64,000 bases of DNA from an uncultured Shinella sp. (GCF_946479415.1 NZ_CAMLFY010000008.1:14591-78590); one strand, 5' to 3'. Positions 1 through 8,014 are shown, numbered from the stretch's first letter. Translations and numbers: made by a program. Notes: a model not told the origin generated them from the sequence alone.

Positions 1-385
1 GCTTGGCCTCATAGGTCTCGGCGTCCTTTGCCGTCTCGAAACCCCAGAGATCGCCGAGAATCGAGGAGCCGAATTCCATCCAGCCGCGATGCTGGGCGCG
101 GGCCAGCGGATCGGCCGGGTGAAGCGGCGTGCCGGTTTCGGTGTCCTCGAGATATTCGCAGATCACCGCACTTTCGAAGAGCACGACCTCGCTGCCGTCA
201 GGCTGGCGAACAAGCAAAAGTGGCACCTTGCCGAGTGGCGAAAGGGCCAGGAACCAGTCGGGTTTGGCGGCAAGGTCGATGGTGCGGCGCTCGAAGGCAA
301 CGCCCTTTTCGGCGAGCGCGATGGCGGCGCGCTGCACATAGGGGCAGAGATGATGGCTGACGAGGATCAGGCGGGCTTCGGTCAT
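1..385 (-). CDS. Glutathione S-transferase family protein (N-terminal part, cut by window start)
   Basis: Read on the minus strand from the ATG at 383-385, the frame stays open to the window edge (128 codons seen). It begins MTEARLILVSHHLCPYVQRA, a thioredoxin-fold GST N-terminal domain with a CPYV active-site-like motif at residues 13-16. A 'GKVPLL' segment carries the cis-Pro loop and 'ESAVICEYLED' is the glutathione-contacting helix start. The helical C-terminal domain begins and is cut off. The family conjugates glutathione or reduces glutathionyl adducts in the cytoplasm; the substrate cannot be told. It is divergent from a MarR-type gene across an 84-base gap full of palindromes, so repression by that neighbour is likely (inference). 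Confidence 0.85.
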   Translation of the reverse strand, partial: MTEARLILVSHHLCPYVQRAAIALAEKGVAFERRTIDLAAKPDWFLALSPLGKVPLLLVRQPDGSEVVLFESAVICEYLEDTETGTPLHPADPLARAQHRGWMEFGSSILGDLWGFETAKDAETYEAK

Positions 386-410
386 GCAAGGTCTCCTGTC
401 GGTGCAAAGT

Positions 411-469
411 AGATGCATCTGCATATATGTACCCTTGCCATCTCCGTCAAGATGAATGTAATTGCATCT
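411..469. promoter_or_regulatory. Palindromic operator region between GST and marR-type genes
   Basis: The divergent gap holds a perfect 10-bp palindrome AGATGCATCT at 411-420, an overlapping near-palindrome TGCATATATGTA at 420-431, and a spaced inverted repeat AGATG-N10-CATCT at 450-469 reusing the same half-sites. Repeated half-sites in a MarR-divergent gap are the usual autoregulatory arrangement. Binding by the neighbouring regulator is inferred. Confidence 0.55.
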
Positions 470-934
470 ATGTGCGAATCATCCGACGAGGCCGCCCCAA
501 AACCATCCGAAGCCACGACGCGGCTGTGGATCCGCCTCATGCGCGCCCAACGCGTCATCCTGGCCGCAATAGAGCAGGATCTGAAGGCCGCCGACATGCC
601 GCCGCTCGCCTGGTACGATGTGCTCTGGGAATTGGTCCGCACGCCGGAGGGCCGGTTGCGTCCCTTCGAGATCGAGGAGCGCACGCTGCTGGCGCAGCAC
701 AATCTTTCCCGGTTGCTCGACCGCATGGAGGCGGCGGGGCTCGTTCACCGCGAAGTGTTGCCAGAGGATGGTCGCGGCCGCTGGGTGCTCGTCACGGAAG
801 CCGGGCGTGCGACGCAGGCGCGCATATGGACCGTCTACGCCGCCGCCATCGAACGCCACCTCGGCGAGAAGATTGACGATGCCGGCGCCGCAGCGCTCGC
901 CGATGGGCTGGAGCGTCTGGTGCGCGGCAGGTAG
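470..934 (+). CDS. MarR family winged-helix transcriptional regulator
   Basis: A 154-residue protein of the usual MarR length. The winged-helix core runs through 'RPFEIEERTLLAQHNLSRLL' (recognition helix) and 'LVHREVLPEDGRGRWVLVTEAG' (wing with the conserved D-G-R-G-R pattern). The start at 470 was chosen because earlier in-frame ATGs (413, 452) would put the palindromic operator half-sites inside the coding region and add an unconserved-looking leader; no clear ribosome site precedes any of them. MarR proteins bind DNA as dimers and are usually released by phenolic or oxidising ligands. Its likely target is the divergent GST gene and itself. Confidence 0.85.
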   Translation: MCESSDEAAPKPSEATTRLWIRLMRAQRVILAAIEQDLKAADMPPLAWYDVLWELVRTPEGRLRPFEIEERTLLAQHNLSRLLDRMEAAGLVHREVLPEDGRGRWVLVTEAGRATQARIWTVYAAAIERHLGEKIDDAGAAALADGLERLVRGR

Positions 935-946
935 CCTCAAACGCAA

Positions 947-971
947 AACGCCGGAGCAAGGCCCCGGCGTT
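947..971. terminator. Hairpin between convergent marR and RTX genes
   Basis: AACGCCGG (947-954) pairs with CCGGCGTT (964-971) around a 9-nt loop. It sits midway between two converging stop codons, so it probably ends both transcripts. There is no strong T-run on either side. Confidence 0.55.
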
Positions 972-995
972 CGCAAGCTGGAACGACGATCCCGC

Positions 996-2108
996 TTAGA
1001 GCAGGAAATCGCTCGCATAGTATTTCGTCAGGCCCGCATCGATCTGGAAATCGGCAATGCCGTCGCCATCGACGTCGCCGGAGATGATCGTGCCCGAATA
1101 GCGCAGCTCGCCCGCGTGTTCGGAGAAGCCGGCCTTGCCGATGAAGACGAACTTGTTGTCCGCCGACGTGTTGATATTGGCGTCGATCGTCCTGAGGTCG
1201 ATCTTGTCGCCGTCGCTGCCGGGGCGGAAGTCGTCGATGACGTCGCGCTGCGAGCCGACCTTGCTGTCGGAAATGCTGGTGAAGCGGAACGTATCGGCGC
1301 CGGAGCCGCCGATCAGGAGGTCGTTGCCTGTGCCGCCGACGAGCAGGTCGTTGCCCGAACCGCCGACAAGATCGTCCGCGCCTGAGCCGCCGTAGAGCCG
1401 GTCGTTACCCGCATCGCCGTAGAGATCGTCATTGCCGGCATCGCCATAGAGGATATCGACGCCGTTGCCGCCATAGAGCCGGTCGTTGCCGCCGAGGCCT
1501 TCAAGCTGGTCGTTGCCGCTGCCGCCCTTGATGATGTTGTTGCCGACGGTGCCGATCAGCGTGTCGGCATAGCCGGTGCCGGTGACGTTCTCGATGCTCT
1601 TCAAGGTCTCGAGGCGGCCGGAAATCGCCTTGGCGTAACCCTTGTCCAGGTCGACATAGATGCCGCGGCCTTCCTCGCTGCTGGAATCCTGCAGGGAGTA
1701 GTTGATCGTGTCGACGCCGTCGCCACCGTTGAAGGTGTTCTTGAAGCCGACGGAATAGAAGGTGTCGTTGCCGGTCTCGCCGTAATAGACGCTCTGATAG
1801 GTCTTTACCTTGAAGACATCGTTGCCGCTGCCGCCATAGACCTTGTCATAATAGTCCGGGTCGTAGTCGGCGCCGCTGTGCGTGTAATAGTCGTTGCCCG
1901 AGCCGAGATAGATGATGTTGCCACCCTCGAAGCTGTTGCGCACGATGTCGTTGCCGCTGCCGGTGTTGACATCGTTGAAGCCGCCGTACTTGCCGACGAG
2001 GTTCAGAACGACTTCGTCGTCGCCGCCATAGGTATAGACATCCAGTTCGATCTTGGAGTTCTGAACGATGAGGTCGTCCCCATCCGTGCCATCAATCACG
2101 GTTGCCAT
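996..2108 (-). CDS. RTX-type calcium-binding repeat protein, probably type I secreted
   Basis: A 370-residue acidic protein. The start MATVIDGTDGDD is preferred because AAGGA lies 8 nt upstream; a longer frame exists. The N-terminal two thirds carry degenerate repeats (GGDDE, GSGND). Residues about 205-285 hold a run of near-perfect nonapeptides of the GGxGxDxLx type (GGSGNDQLE, GGNDRLYGG, GDAGNDDLYGDAGND), which form a parallel beta-roll binding Ca2+. A serralysin-like C-terminal domain follows ('GADTFRF', 'DVIDDF', 'GDKIDL'), ending in DFLL, typical of an uncleaved type I secretion signal. No N-terminal signal peptide and no catalytic domain are seen. The ABC exporter is not in the window. 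Function unknown: surface, adhesion or biofilm protein are options. Confidence 0.85.
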   Translation of the reverse strand: MATVIDGTDGDDLIVQNSKIELDVYTYGGDDEVVLNLVGKYGGFNDVNTGSGNDIVRNSFEGGNIIYLGSGNDYYTHSGADYDPDYYDKVYGGSGNDVFKVKTYQSVYYGETGNDTFYSVGFKNTFNGGDGVDTINYSLQDSSSEEGRGIYVDLDKGYAKAISGRLETLKSIENVTGTGYADTLIGTVGNNIIKGGSGNDQLEGLGGNDRLYGGNGVDILYGDAGNDDLYGDAGNDRLYGGSGADDLVGGSGNDLLVGGTGNDLLIGGSGADTFRFTSISDSKVGSQRDVIDDFRPGSDGDKIDLRTIDANINTSADNKFVFIGKAGFSEHAGELRYSGTIISGDVDGDGIADFQIDAGLTKYYASDFLL

Positions 2109-2516
2109 CTGCATATTCCTTTCCGCAACAACGGGTTTGTTGCACGACATTTAGCGCCGGCAAGCTGAACCGGTGTTGAACAAGACGGGAGCCGCGCGGC
2201 GATTTCGAGGCGAATTTTCGGAGTTTTGCGGGCAAGGCAAGCCGAAGCTCGATCGTGTTCTCCCTATATAAAAGGCTTCCCGTGACCTTACGCGCCCAAT
2301 CGACCCGAGGCCGCACTCTTCTGCGGAGCGCGGGAATCAACGTGTGATTCCCGTCATTCCCGCACAGTCCTTCGCTTCAAAGCCCTTCCTCTTCATGCCC
2401 TGACCCGGGTCCTCCAACGGAAAAATCCAAAAAAGCGGCAAAGACGGTTTCATTTCGCATCACGTGTCAAAAAAGCCTTGCAATCAAAAGCGCCGCCGCA
2501 TAGTGAAACCGCGAGC
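2109..2516. other. Non-coding gap upstream of the RTX gene and tRNA-Ser
   Basis: About 400 bases without a credible gene. The left part must hold the promoter of the minus-strand RTX gene; no convincing -35/-10 pair was recognised. Just before the tRNA, TTGCAA (2478-2483) and TAGTGA (2501-2506), 17 nt apart, could be its sigma-70 promoter. Confidence 0.4.
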
Positions 2517-2606
2517 GGAGAGGTGGCCGAGTGGTCGAAGGCGCTCCCCTGCTAAGGGAGTATACCGGAAACGGTATCGTGGGTTCGAATCCCATCTTCT
2601 CCGCCA
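2517..2606 (+). tRNA. tRNA-Ser (anticodon GCT)
   Basis: A 90-nt class II tRNA. The acceptor strand GGAGAGG pairs with CTTCTCC (one G-T), followed by discriminator G and an encoded CCA. The anticodon stem-loop CTCCCCTGCTAAGGGAG has anticodon GCT, reading AGC/AGU. There is a long variable arm (TACCGGAAACGGTA) and a T-arm GTGGGTTCGAATCCCAT. tRNA-Ser genes are frequent integration sites, and the sequence immediately downstream differs in composition from the rest of the window. Confidence 0.97.
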
Positions 2607-3036
2607 GTTTCCCCCTTGTTGTTCTTCCCCGTTTTCCCGCACATCTATTCCTCAGGCACGTGTGTTGTTTGAGCTTGGCGCCCTTCTTCCGTTGCTTCCA
2701 CCGACAATCGAAATGGGCCTGAGACAGTGCGCCTCAGGCAGAGCATCTCCTGATAAAGAGATTCATAGTTTGGCTCTCGGTGTGTCGCCGCGTCCCCTCG
2801 ATCACTGATCCGCTCAGCGTCCGCGCGATTGAGTGTAGGAGGCATATCTAGCGCGCTTCGTATCCGGAGCAATTCACTGGAGGTTGTTATTGCAGTCCTA
2901 GAGTGAAAGCTCAGTCCAAGCTCTTGAGTTGAAGGCTGGTCATTCTATTCACGGCAGTACGAGGGTTTTAAATAGTGAAGGGACGACGGATCAGCTCAAA
3001 TTGGTTTAACGCCACGGTTGAGTAGAATCGATTTGG
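2607..3036. other. Gene-free stretch between tRNA-Ser and the protease gene
   Basis: About 430 AT-richer bases. Short frames exist (for example minus strand 2645-2844, 66 codons from an ATG without a ribosome site), but none has recognisable domain content. No integrase remnant and no second copy of the tRNA 3' end were found here. It probably belongs to the same inserted segment as the protease gene and holds its promoter. Confidence 0.4.
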
Positions 3037-4605
3037 ATGTTAGGTCTCGTTAATAATCAAGAGCAGCGATTGAAAATGGCAAAGTTCGGCGATCCGGTAG
3101 AATTTTCAGCATATCTGGCACGTAAGAAAGTCGTCTGGAAGCAAAGTATCCGGTCGAGAGCGCGCTATGGAGCGAAGCGGCATTTTAAGGACCTTGTCCG
3201 AAAGGAAGTTCGCGTTTTCCGGAAGGCTTTCGGGTCGATCCAAATTCCAAAGATCGCTTTTGCGCAGTCGAGTGATGATTGGCAGAAGGTCCAATACGAT
3301 GAGGTCCATGTCATTCTATCGGCACACACTCATGAGGTTGCTGGTGGTGAAGATGCCATACAGGCGGTCGAGTTCACGTATGATGAAGCAAATCAGGATA
3401 CGAACGAGGCTAAGAAGGCCCTCAAGCGCGGCTTGAAACCATCGGATTCTCGAAACGGTATCGAGTTGATCAATGCCAAAAATGTAAAAGCCGGCGATCA
3501 GCGCGCAGTCGTTGCGCGATCAACCGGTTCCGCTTCTGCTTTCGTCCGAGGCGTATGGTTCGAGCATATCGGTGCTGCCGTGGTGCCGTCCCTTTCCGCT
3601 AGCCAGGTCTCTGCTCTGGAAGCCGAAGGCTTGGTGGTCATGCAGAACAAGCCGCTGATCCTGGAGAAGCCTTTAGCTAGCTCGGAAGGTTCCCTTGCAC
3701 CGTCGGCAGATTGGCATTTGGCTGCAATTGGTATCGACAACGCTCGTCGCAAAGGGCTAACCGGTAAAAATGTGACCATTGGCATATTGGATACCGGCAT
3801 CGATGCAGGGCATCCCGAGTTCGTCGGAAAGCATATCGATTACCGTGAGTTTGACTGCATCGGTCTTCCTAAAATGAACTCCGCCGCCATTGATTTTGAT
3901 TCACATGGCACCCACGTAGCAGGTCTGTCCGCAGGTAAGACCGTGGGCGTCGCCCCCGAAGCCTCCCTGGCGATAGCGGCAGTCCTAACGACCCGGACGC
4001 CAAAAGGAATGGTCGGGTACATCGCTCAAATCATTGGCGGGCTCAACTGGCTGGCTTCGGAGGCCGGAAAAGAGCGACAAGGAGTTGATGTCATCAACGC
4101 TTCTTTGGGAACTGATAATGCGTCTAAAGAGTTCTACAATGTATTTAGACAGCATCACGAACTCGGCCGCCTGACGGTTGCAGCTGTCGGCAACAAAGGA
4201 CTATCTGGCGTGGGTTACCACGATTACCCTGGTCGATATGATTTTACGATTGCCGTCGGTGCTTGCGATCATAATGACAACGTGGCTGATTTTAGTGCTT
4301 GGGGAAAAACCTATCGCGTGAAAGATACGGCGGCTCATAAGCCGGACTTGGTTGCGCCGGGCGTATTCGTTCGCAGCGCTCTCCCAAAGGGCGGGTATGG
4401 TGAAATGAACGGAACCTCAATGGCGTGTCCGATAGTGACAGGTGTGGCTGCGCTGCTCATCCAAAAAGATGAGGCGCTACGCCGTGATCCGACGGTTCTA
4501 AAACGCAGTATCCTTGACTTAACGTGCTCTTTACCAACAACTTCGCATAATGGAGACGCCCGGAGATACGGTAGGGGTCGCCTCGACCTATCTTCAATTG
4601 GCTGA
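3037..4605 (+). CDS. S8 family (subtilisin-like) serine peptidase, no signal peptide
   Basis: A 522-residue protein. The C-terminal half is a subtilase with a complete triad: Asp252 in 'GILDTGIDAGHPEF', His290 in 'SHGTHVAG', Ser461 in 'NGTSMACPIVTG', and the oxyanion Asn386 in 'AAVGNKG'. Residues 1-150 are basic and unrecognised. Residues about 165-215 ('VVPSLSASQVSALEAEGLVVM') resemble an I9 propeptide helix and strand. No signal peptide or membrane segment is visible, so it may act in the cytoplasm. Base composition is clearly AT-richer than neighbours, suggesting transfer. It is followed 21 bases later by a small gene on the same strand. The start is uncertain: ATG 3037 or 3076, neither with a good ribosome site. 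Confidence 0.9.
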   Translation: MLGLVNNQEQRLKMAKFGDPVEFSAYLARKKVVWKQSIRSRARYGAKRHFKDLVRKEVRVFRKAFGSIQIPKIAFAQSSDDWQKVQYDEVHVILSAHTHEVAGGEDAIQAVEFTYDEANQDTNEAKKALKRGLKPSDSRNGIELINAKNVKAGDQRAVVARSTGSASAFVRGVWFEHIGAAVVPSLSASQVSALEAEGLVVMQNKPLILEKPLASSEGSLAPSADWHLAAIGIDNARRKGLTGKNVTIGILDTGIDAGHPEFVGKHIDYREFDCIGLPKMNSAAIDFDSHGTHVAGLSAGKTVGVAPEASLAIAAVLTTRTPKGMVGYIAQIIGGLNWLASEAGKERQGVDVINASLGTDNASKEFYNVFRQHHELGRLTVAAVGNKGLSGVGYHDYPGRYDFTIAVGACDHNDNVADFSAWGKTYRVKDTAAHKPDLVAPGVFVRSALPKGGYGEMNGTSMACPIVTGVAALLIQKDEALRRDPTVLKRSILDLTCSLPTTSHNGDARRYGRGRLDLSSIG

Positions 4606-4626
4606 CCGAAACCTTAGGGCTTCAGA

Positions 4627-4986
4627 ATGCTGAAACAGAAAATGAAGCGCCTCATTCACAAATCGGATCCGCGACAGAAGCTGACTCTTGTCGTATTCCT
4701 CGATTCAAGCAAGGAATTGCGAGAGGTTTCTAATATCAAGGACCTACATGCTCGTAGTCGTGCGCTTGAGCAAGCGGTTTGGAAATTGAAGCAGCCCCTG
4801 ATTAAAGCCGTAAAACGATACAGCGATCTCGGGCTGCATGTGGTGAATGAACTCGAGGGTTCGCCATCGATGGTTGTCTCCGGTCCTGCTCATGGATGGC
4901 AGGTTCTTATGGAGGAAAACCAATCGCTTGCAACTGACCCACGGCTTAACATCGTCTCCAATGAAGCCATTTGGCACACGAATTGA
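4627..4986 (+). CDS. Small protein, putative stand-alone I9/propeptide-like partner of the S8 peptidase
   Basis: A 119-residue basic protein starting 21 bases after the protease stop and ending before a strong terminator, so the two form an operon. No family is recognised with certainty. The predicted order of elements is strand ('LTLVVFLDSS'), helix ('ARSRALEQAVWKLKQPLIKA'), strand pair ('LHVVNELEGSPSMVVSGP'), helix ('GWQVLMEENQSLA') and strand ('LNIVSNEAIW'). That is the beta-alpha-beta-beta-alpha-beta plan of subtilase I9 propeptides, whose C-terminus plugs the active site. The call as inhibitor or folding chaperone is inference from this plan and from position. It shares the AT-rich composition of the protease. 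Confidence 0.6.
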   Translation: MLKQKMKRLIHKSDPRQKLTLVVFLDSSKELREVSNIKDLHARSRALEQAVWKLKQPLIKAVKRYSDLGLHVVNELEGSPSMVVSGPAHGWQVLMEENQSLATDPRLNIVSNEAIWHTN

Positions 4987-5073
4987 GGGCGTTGCCGTTG
5001 GTGTGCTGATCTCCCGTGCGATGACCGGAGCGGTTGCGTTGCCGCGTTTGAACAACATGGAATGCATTCTTTG

Positions 5074-5100
5074 ATCGGCACGTTAGTGCCGATTTTGTTT
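5074..5100 (+). terminator. Rho-independent terminator of the protease operon
   Basis: A perfect 8-bp stem ATCGGCAC / GTGCCGAT with a GTTA loop (5082-5085), followed by TTTGTTT. It lies about 90 bases after the small partner gene. Confidence 0.85.
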
Positions 5101-5354
5101 CGACAAACAGGGCTGTCCGATCGCTGAGCTGTCGAGATGACCGGCGCACGTGATGAGAGCGCCTTGATGGCCGTCACCTAAAGTCTTGTGAAGCATGCGC
5201 GGCGCGGCCGACCGGATCCGAAACGGCCGTTGCGATAGTATCCGGTGGCAATATCGTTAACCTTGTCGCCGTTAGCGTTAATCCCGGCTTCCGCTTTCCC
5301 GTTGTGCCGTGCGGACCTAGTGTGCGCCCATCACATCAGCCCGCGGAGCGGCAA
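5101..5354. other. Gap upstream of the second RTX gene
   Basis: About 250 bases with no gene recognised. Composition returns to GC-rich around 5190, which may mark the right edge of the inserted segment. It should contain the promoter of the RTX gene at 5355; no clear consensus was seen. Confidence 0.35.
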
Positions 5355-6260
5355 ATGGCCTTGATCAAGGGTACGAAATTCGCAGACAAACTGTCCGGCA
5401 CGTGGGGCAACGACACTCTATATGGCGAGGCGGGCAACGATGTCTTCTATGCCAGCGGCGGTTATGACCGGATCGACGGCGGCGCGGGCTGGGACCGGGT
5501 CGACTATAGCAGCTATGCCGGGCGTCTTTCGGTCGTGCTCAACGGCGCGGGCAAAAGTTATGTCTATGCCAATGGCGTGCTGCACGACACGCTCGTTTCC
5601 ATCGAGGAGATCACGGGCGGCAGCGGCGACGATTATTTCGTCGGCAATGCCTATGACAACATCTTTTCCGGCGGCAAGGGACATGACTATTTCGTGGCAA
5701 GCGCCGGCAACGATGCCTATCGCGGCGGCGCCGGCTACGACATGCTGGACTTCTCCGCCATCAAGGCGGGGCTGCGTTTCGATATCAATGCCGCAAACGG
5801 CGTGACGAGCGTGCGTTATGCCGGCGGCGGCCTCAATACGATGACGGGCGTCGAAAACATCATCGGCACGAAGTTCGGCGATGTGATCAAGGGGGACGGC
5901 GCGAACAACTATTTCCAGGGTGAAGGCGGCAACGACACGCTGTCGGGTGGTGCTGGCGGCGACGTGCTGAACGGTGGTGCAGGCACCGACAGGCTGACGG
6001 GCGGCGCCGATGCCGACATCTTCGAATTCGTCAGCGGTTTCGGCCGCGATACGATCACCGATTTCGACGCCAGGGGCGGCGATCACGATTTTATCGATCT
6101 CAGCGGCGTCGCCACGATCGCCAGTTTCCAGCAGCTCTTTTATGGCCACCGCATTTACCAGAGCGGCAGCGATGTCCTTATCGATGCGGCGAGGGATGAC
6201 GTGATCGTTCTGAAGAACGTCGATATCTCCGATCTCTCGGCCAGCCACTTCCTTTTCTAA
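5355..6260 (+). CDS. RTX-type calcium-binding repeat protein, probably type I secreted
   Basis: A 301-residue protein starting MALIKGTKFADKL. This ATG is chosen over an upstream in-frame start because GGAG lies 7 nt ahead and homologous proteins begin within the first RTX unit. GGxGxDxL nonapeptides occur at the N-terminus ('GTWGNDTLYGEAGND'), in the middle and at residues about 190-225 ('GGNDTLSGGAGGDVL'). The serralysin-type C-terminal segment has 'ADIFEF', 'DTITDF' and 'HDFIDL', ending in SHFLF, a type I secretion-like tail. No enzyme domain is present. It resembles the RTX protein at 996-2108 in plan and tail but is not a close copy. Exporter genes are not nearby. Confidence 0.85.
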   Translation: MALIKGTKFADKLSGTWGNDTLYGEAGNDVFYASGGYDRIDGGAGWDRVDYSSYAGRLSVVLNGAGKSYVYANGVLHDTLVSIEEITGGSGDDYFVGNAYDNIFSGGKGHDYFVASAGNDAYRGGAGYDMLDFSAIKAGLRFDINAANGVTSVRYAGGGLNTMTGVENIIGTKFGDVIKGDGANNYFQGEGGNDTLSGGAGGDVLNGGAGTDRLTGGADADIFEFVSGFGRDTITDFDARGGDHDFIDLSGVATIASFQQLFYGHRIYQSGSDVLIDAARDDVIVLKNVDISDLSASHFLF

Positions 6261-6309
6261 AAATGGCCGTCGAGAGCGGTCACGCGATACGGCAGGCCAT
6301 CAGGAAAAC

Positions 6310-6346
6310 GAAGCCCGGGACAGGCCGTCCCGGGCTTCCTTTGTTT
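6310..6346 (+). terminator. Rho-independent terminator after the RTX gene
   Basis: A perfect 12-bp stem GAAGCCCGGGAC / GTCCCGGGCTTC with an AGGCC loop, followed by CTTTGTTT. It ends the RTX transcript. Confidence 0.85.
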
Positions 6347-6903
6347 CGGCGCGCAAGACGTGGAGCCAATGTTCCGGGCTTCGCGGTTTGGGTGATTTGT
6401 ATTGCTTGTGTGCCTCGCTGGTTTGTCGGGCTGGGCCGCTTTAACAGAATCGCGGCGAATCGAGTCTTCTGAAATGGCACCCGATTCCCGCTTTCGGGAC
6501 CATGAGCGGATGTGAATTGTGGCAGACCGGGCTTTCGAAAATGCGCTGTGGTCACGTTTGTGAAGGCGTTTTGCCTTGTTTTCGCCCGGTCCGCGGCATT
6601 GGGTGCCATTGGGCGCGGCAAGCTAAGTGCCCGGTTCATAAGGTGTTTTGTTAAGAATCCATAAACTTTTAGCGATCTGATCCGCCATTTTGTGTCCTTT
6701 CCGCAACAGACTTGGGCGAAGGCAGTCACAAACTCCGCCTCCTTTCAGTTTGGAGATTGCTTACGGAACCGCGTCGAGTATTTTCACTCTCGGAAGCAGG
6801 GGCGGTTGATCGTCCACTTCTTGAACTTGGGGATGGGGCAGGGAACGCTGTCCTTCAGCAAAAAACCCAGACCCGTTTGAAACTTTTTGACTGGAGGTCA
6901 GAA
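6347..6903 (+). promoter_or_regulatory. Promoter and long leader region of the porin gene
   Basis: No gene was found in these 557 bases. An AT-rich patch around 6640-6700 is the most likely promoter zone, which would give the porin mRNA a leader of up to about 200 nt. The leader ends with a strong GGAGG seven bases before the porin ATG. Long leaders on outer-membrane protein mRNAs are common sRNA targets; here that is inference only. Confidence 0.4.
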
Positions 6904-7953
6904 ATGAACATCAAGAGCCTTCTTCTCGGCTCCGCTGCAGCTCTCGCAGCAGTATCCGGCGCACAGGCTGCAGACGCTATCGTAGCTGCTGAGCCCGAGC
7001 CGATGGAATACGTTCGCGTTTGCGACGCTTTCGGCACTGGCTACTTCTACATCCCGGGCACCGAAACCTGCCTCAAGATCGGCGGCTACGTTCGTTTTGA
7101 CGTTGGTGGCGGCGAGCTGCTTGGCGACAACGTAAACGCTGCAAACGGTGGCTTCGGCGACGAGTGGAACACCAAGTCGCGCCTCTCGCTGCAGATCGAC
7201 ACGGCTTCGGACACCGAATACGGCGCCCTGAAGACCCACGTTGAAACCCGCTTCAACTGGGAAAACGAAGGCGTTTCCACGAACTCGCTGAACTTCGCCT
7301 ACATCGACCTCGCTGGCTTCCGCGTTGGTAAGACCGAAACGGCTTTCTATACGTTCGTTGGCTACGCCGGCAACGTCATCAACGACGACCTGATCTCGGG
7401 CGGCATCTACGACGCCAACGTCATCCAGTACAACTACGACAACGGCTCGGGCCTCTCGGCTGTAATCTCGCTCGAAGACACGGATGGTGCTGCTGCCGCC
7501 GCTCTCGGCTCGTTCCGTAGCGACCGTGACTACGTTCCGAACATCGTTGGCGGTATCGGCTACTCGGGCGGCGCCTTCGGCGTAAAGCTCGTTGGTGGTT
7601 ATGACTCGGCTGTTTCTGAAGGCGCTATCAAGCTGCGCGCTGACGGCACCTTCGGTGGTGTTTCGGTCTTCGCAATGGCTGGCTGGAACACTGACGGCGA
7701 CCGTCAGAACGTTTACGCTACCTGGGGTGGCGACTGGGCTGTCTGGCTCGGTGCGTCTGCCGCTGTTACCGACCGCGTAACGCTCAACGCACAGGTTTCG
7801 TTCGACGACAGCGACGCTCTGGCCGCTGTTGCCAACGTGAACTTCACGGTCGTTCCGGGCTTCGTCGTAACGCCGGAAGTTGCTTACTTCGACAACGGTG
7901 CGGACAACGGCGACTCCTGGGGTGGTATGATCCGCTTCCAGCGTTCGTTCTAA
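6904..7953 (+). CDS. Outer-membrane porin (Porin_2 / RopA type)
   Basis: A 349-residue protein with signal peptide MNIKSLLLGSAAALAAVSGA cleaved near QAADA. The mature protein begins with the alphaproteobacterial porin signature 'YVRVCDAFGTGYFYIPGTET' and 'CLKIGGYVRFDVG' (two Cys). It continues as alternating amphipathic strands and ends with the outer-membrane-assembly residue Phe ('MIRFQRSF'). It should form a trimeric general-diffusion beta-barrel. GGAGG lies 7 nt before the ATG. Codon choice is strongly biased (many GTT, GCT, TAC, AAC, CGC), as in very highly expressed genes. A strong terminator follows. The rhizobial relative is RopA; the exact paralogue cannot be assigned. Confidence 0.95.
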   Translation: MNIKSLLLGSAAALAAVSGAQAADAIVAAEPEPMEYVRVCDAFGTGYFYIPGTETCLKIGGYVRFDVGGGELLGDNVNAANGGFGDEWNTKSRLSLQIDTASDTEYGALKTHVETRFNWENEGVSTNSLNFAYIDLAGFRVGKTETAFYTFVGYAGNVINDDLISGGIYDANVIQYNYDNGSGLSAVISLEDTDGAAAAALGSFRSDRDYVPNIVGGIGYSGGAFGVKLVGGYDSAVSEGAIKLRADGTFGGVSVFAMAGWNTDGDRQNVYATWGGDWAVWLGASAAVTDRVTLNAQVSFDDSDALAAVANVNFTVVPGFVVTPEVAYFDNGADNGDSWGGMIRFQRSF

Positions 7954-7975
7954 TCTGACCTAGGTTGGATAAAGA

Positions 7976-8014
7976 CCCGCAGCCCCGAAAAGGGCTGCGG
8001 GTTTTCTGCGTTTT
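7976..8014 (+). terminator. Rho-independent terminator of the porin gene
   Basis: A 10-bp perfect stem CCCGCAGCCC / GGGCTGCGGG with a CGAAAA loop, followed by TTTTCTGCGTTTT. Confidence 0.92.

Noticed and set aside
2645..2872. A 75-codon minus-strand frame after tRNA-Ser
   Set aside because: It starts with TTG and has no ribosome site or known domain; it was kept only as part of the gap note.
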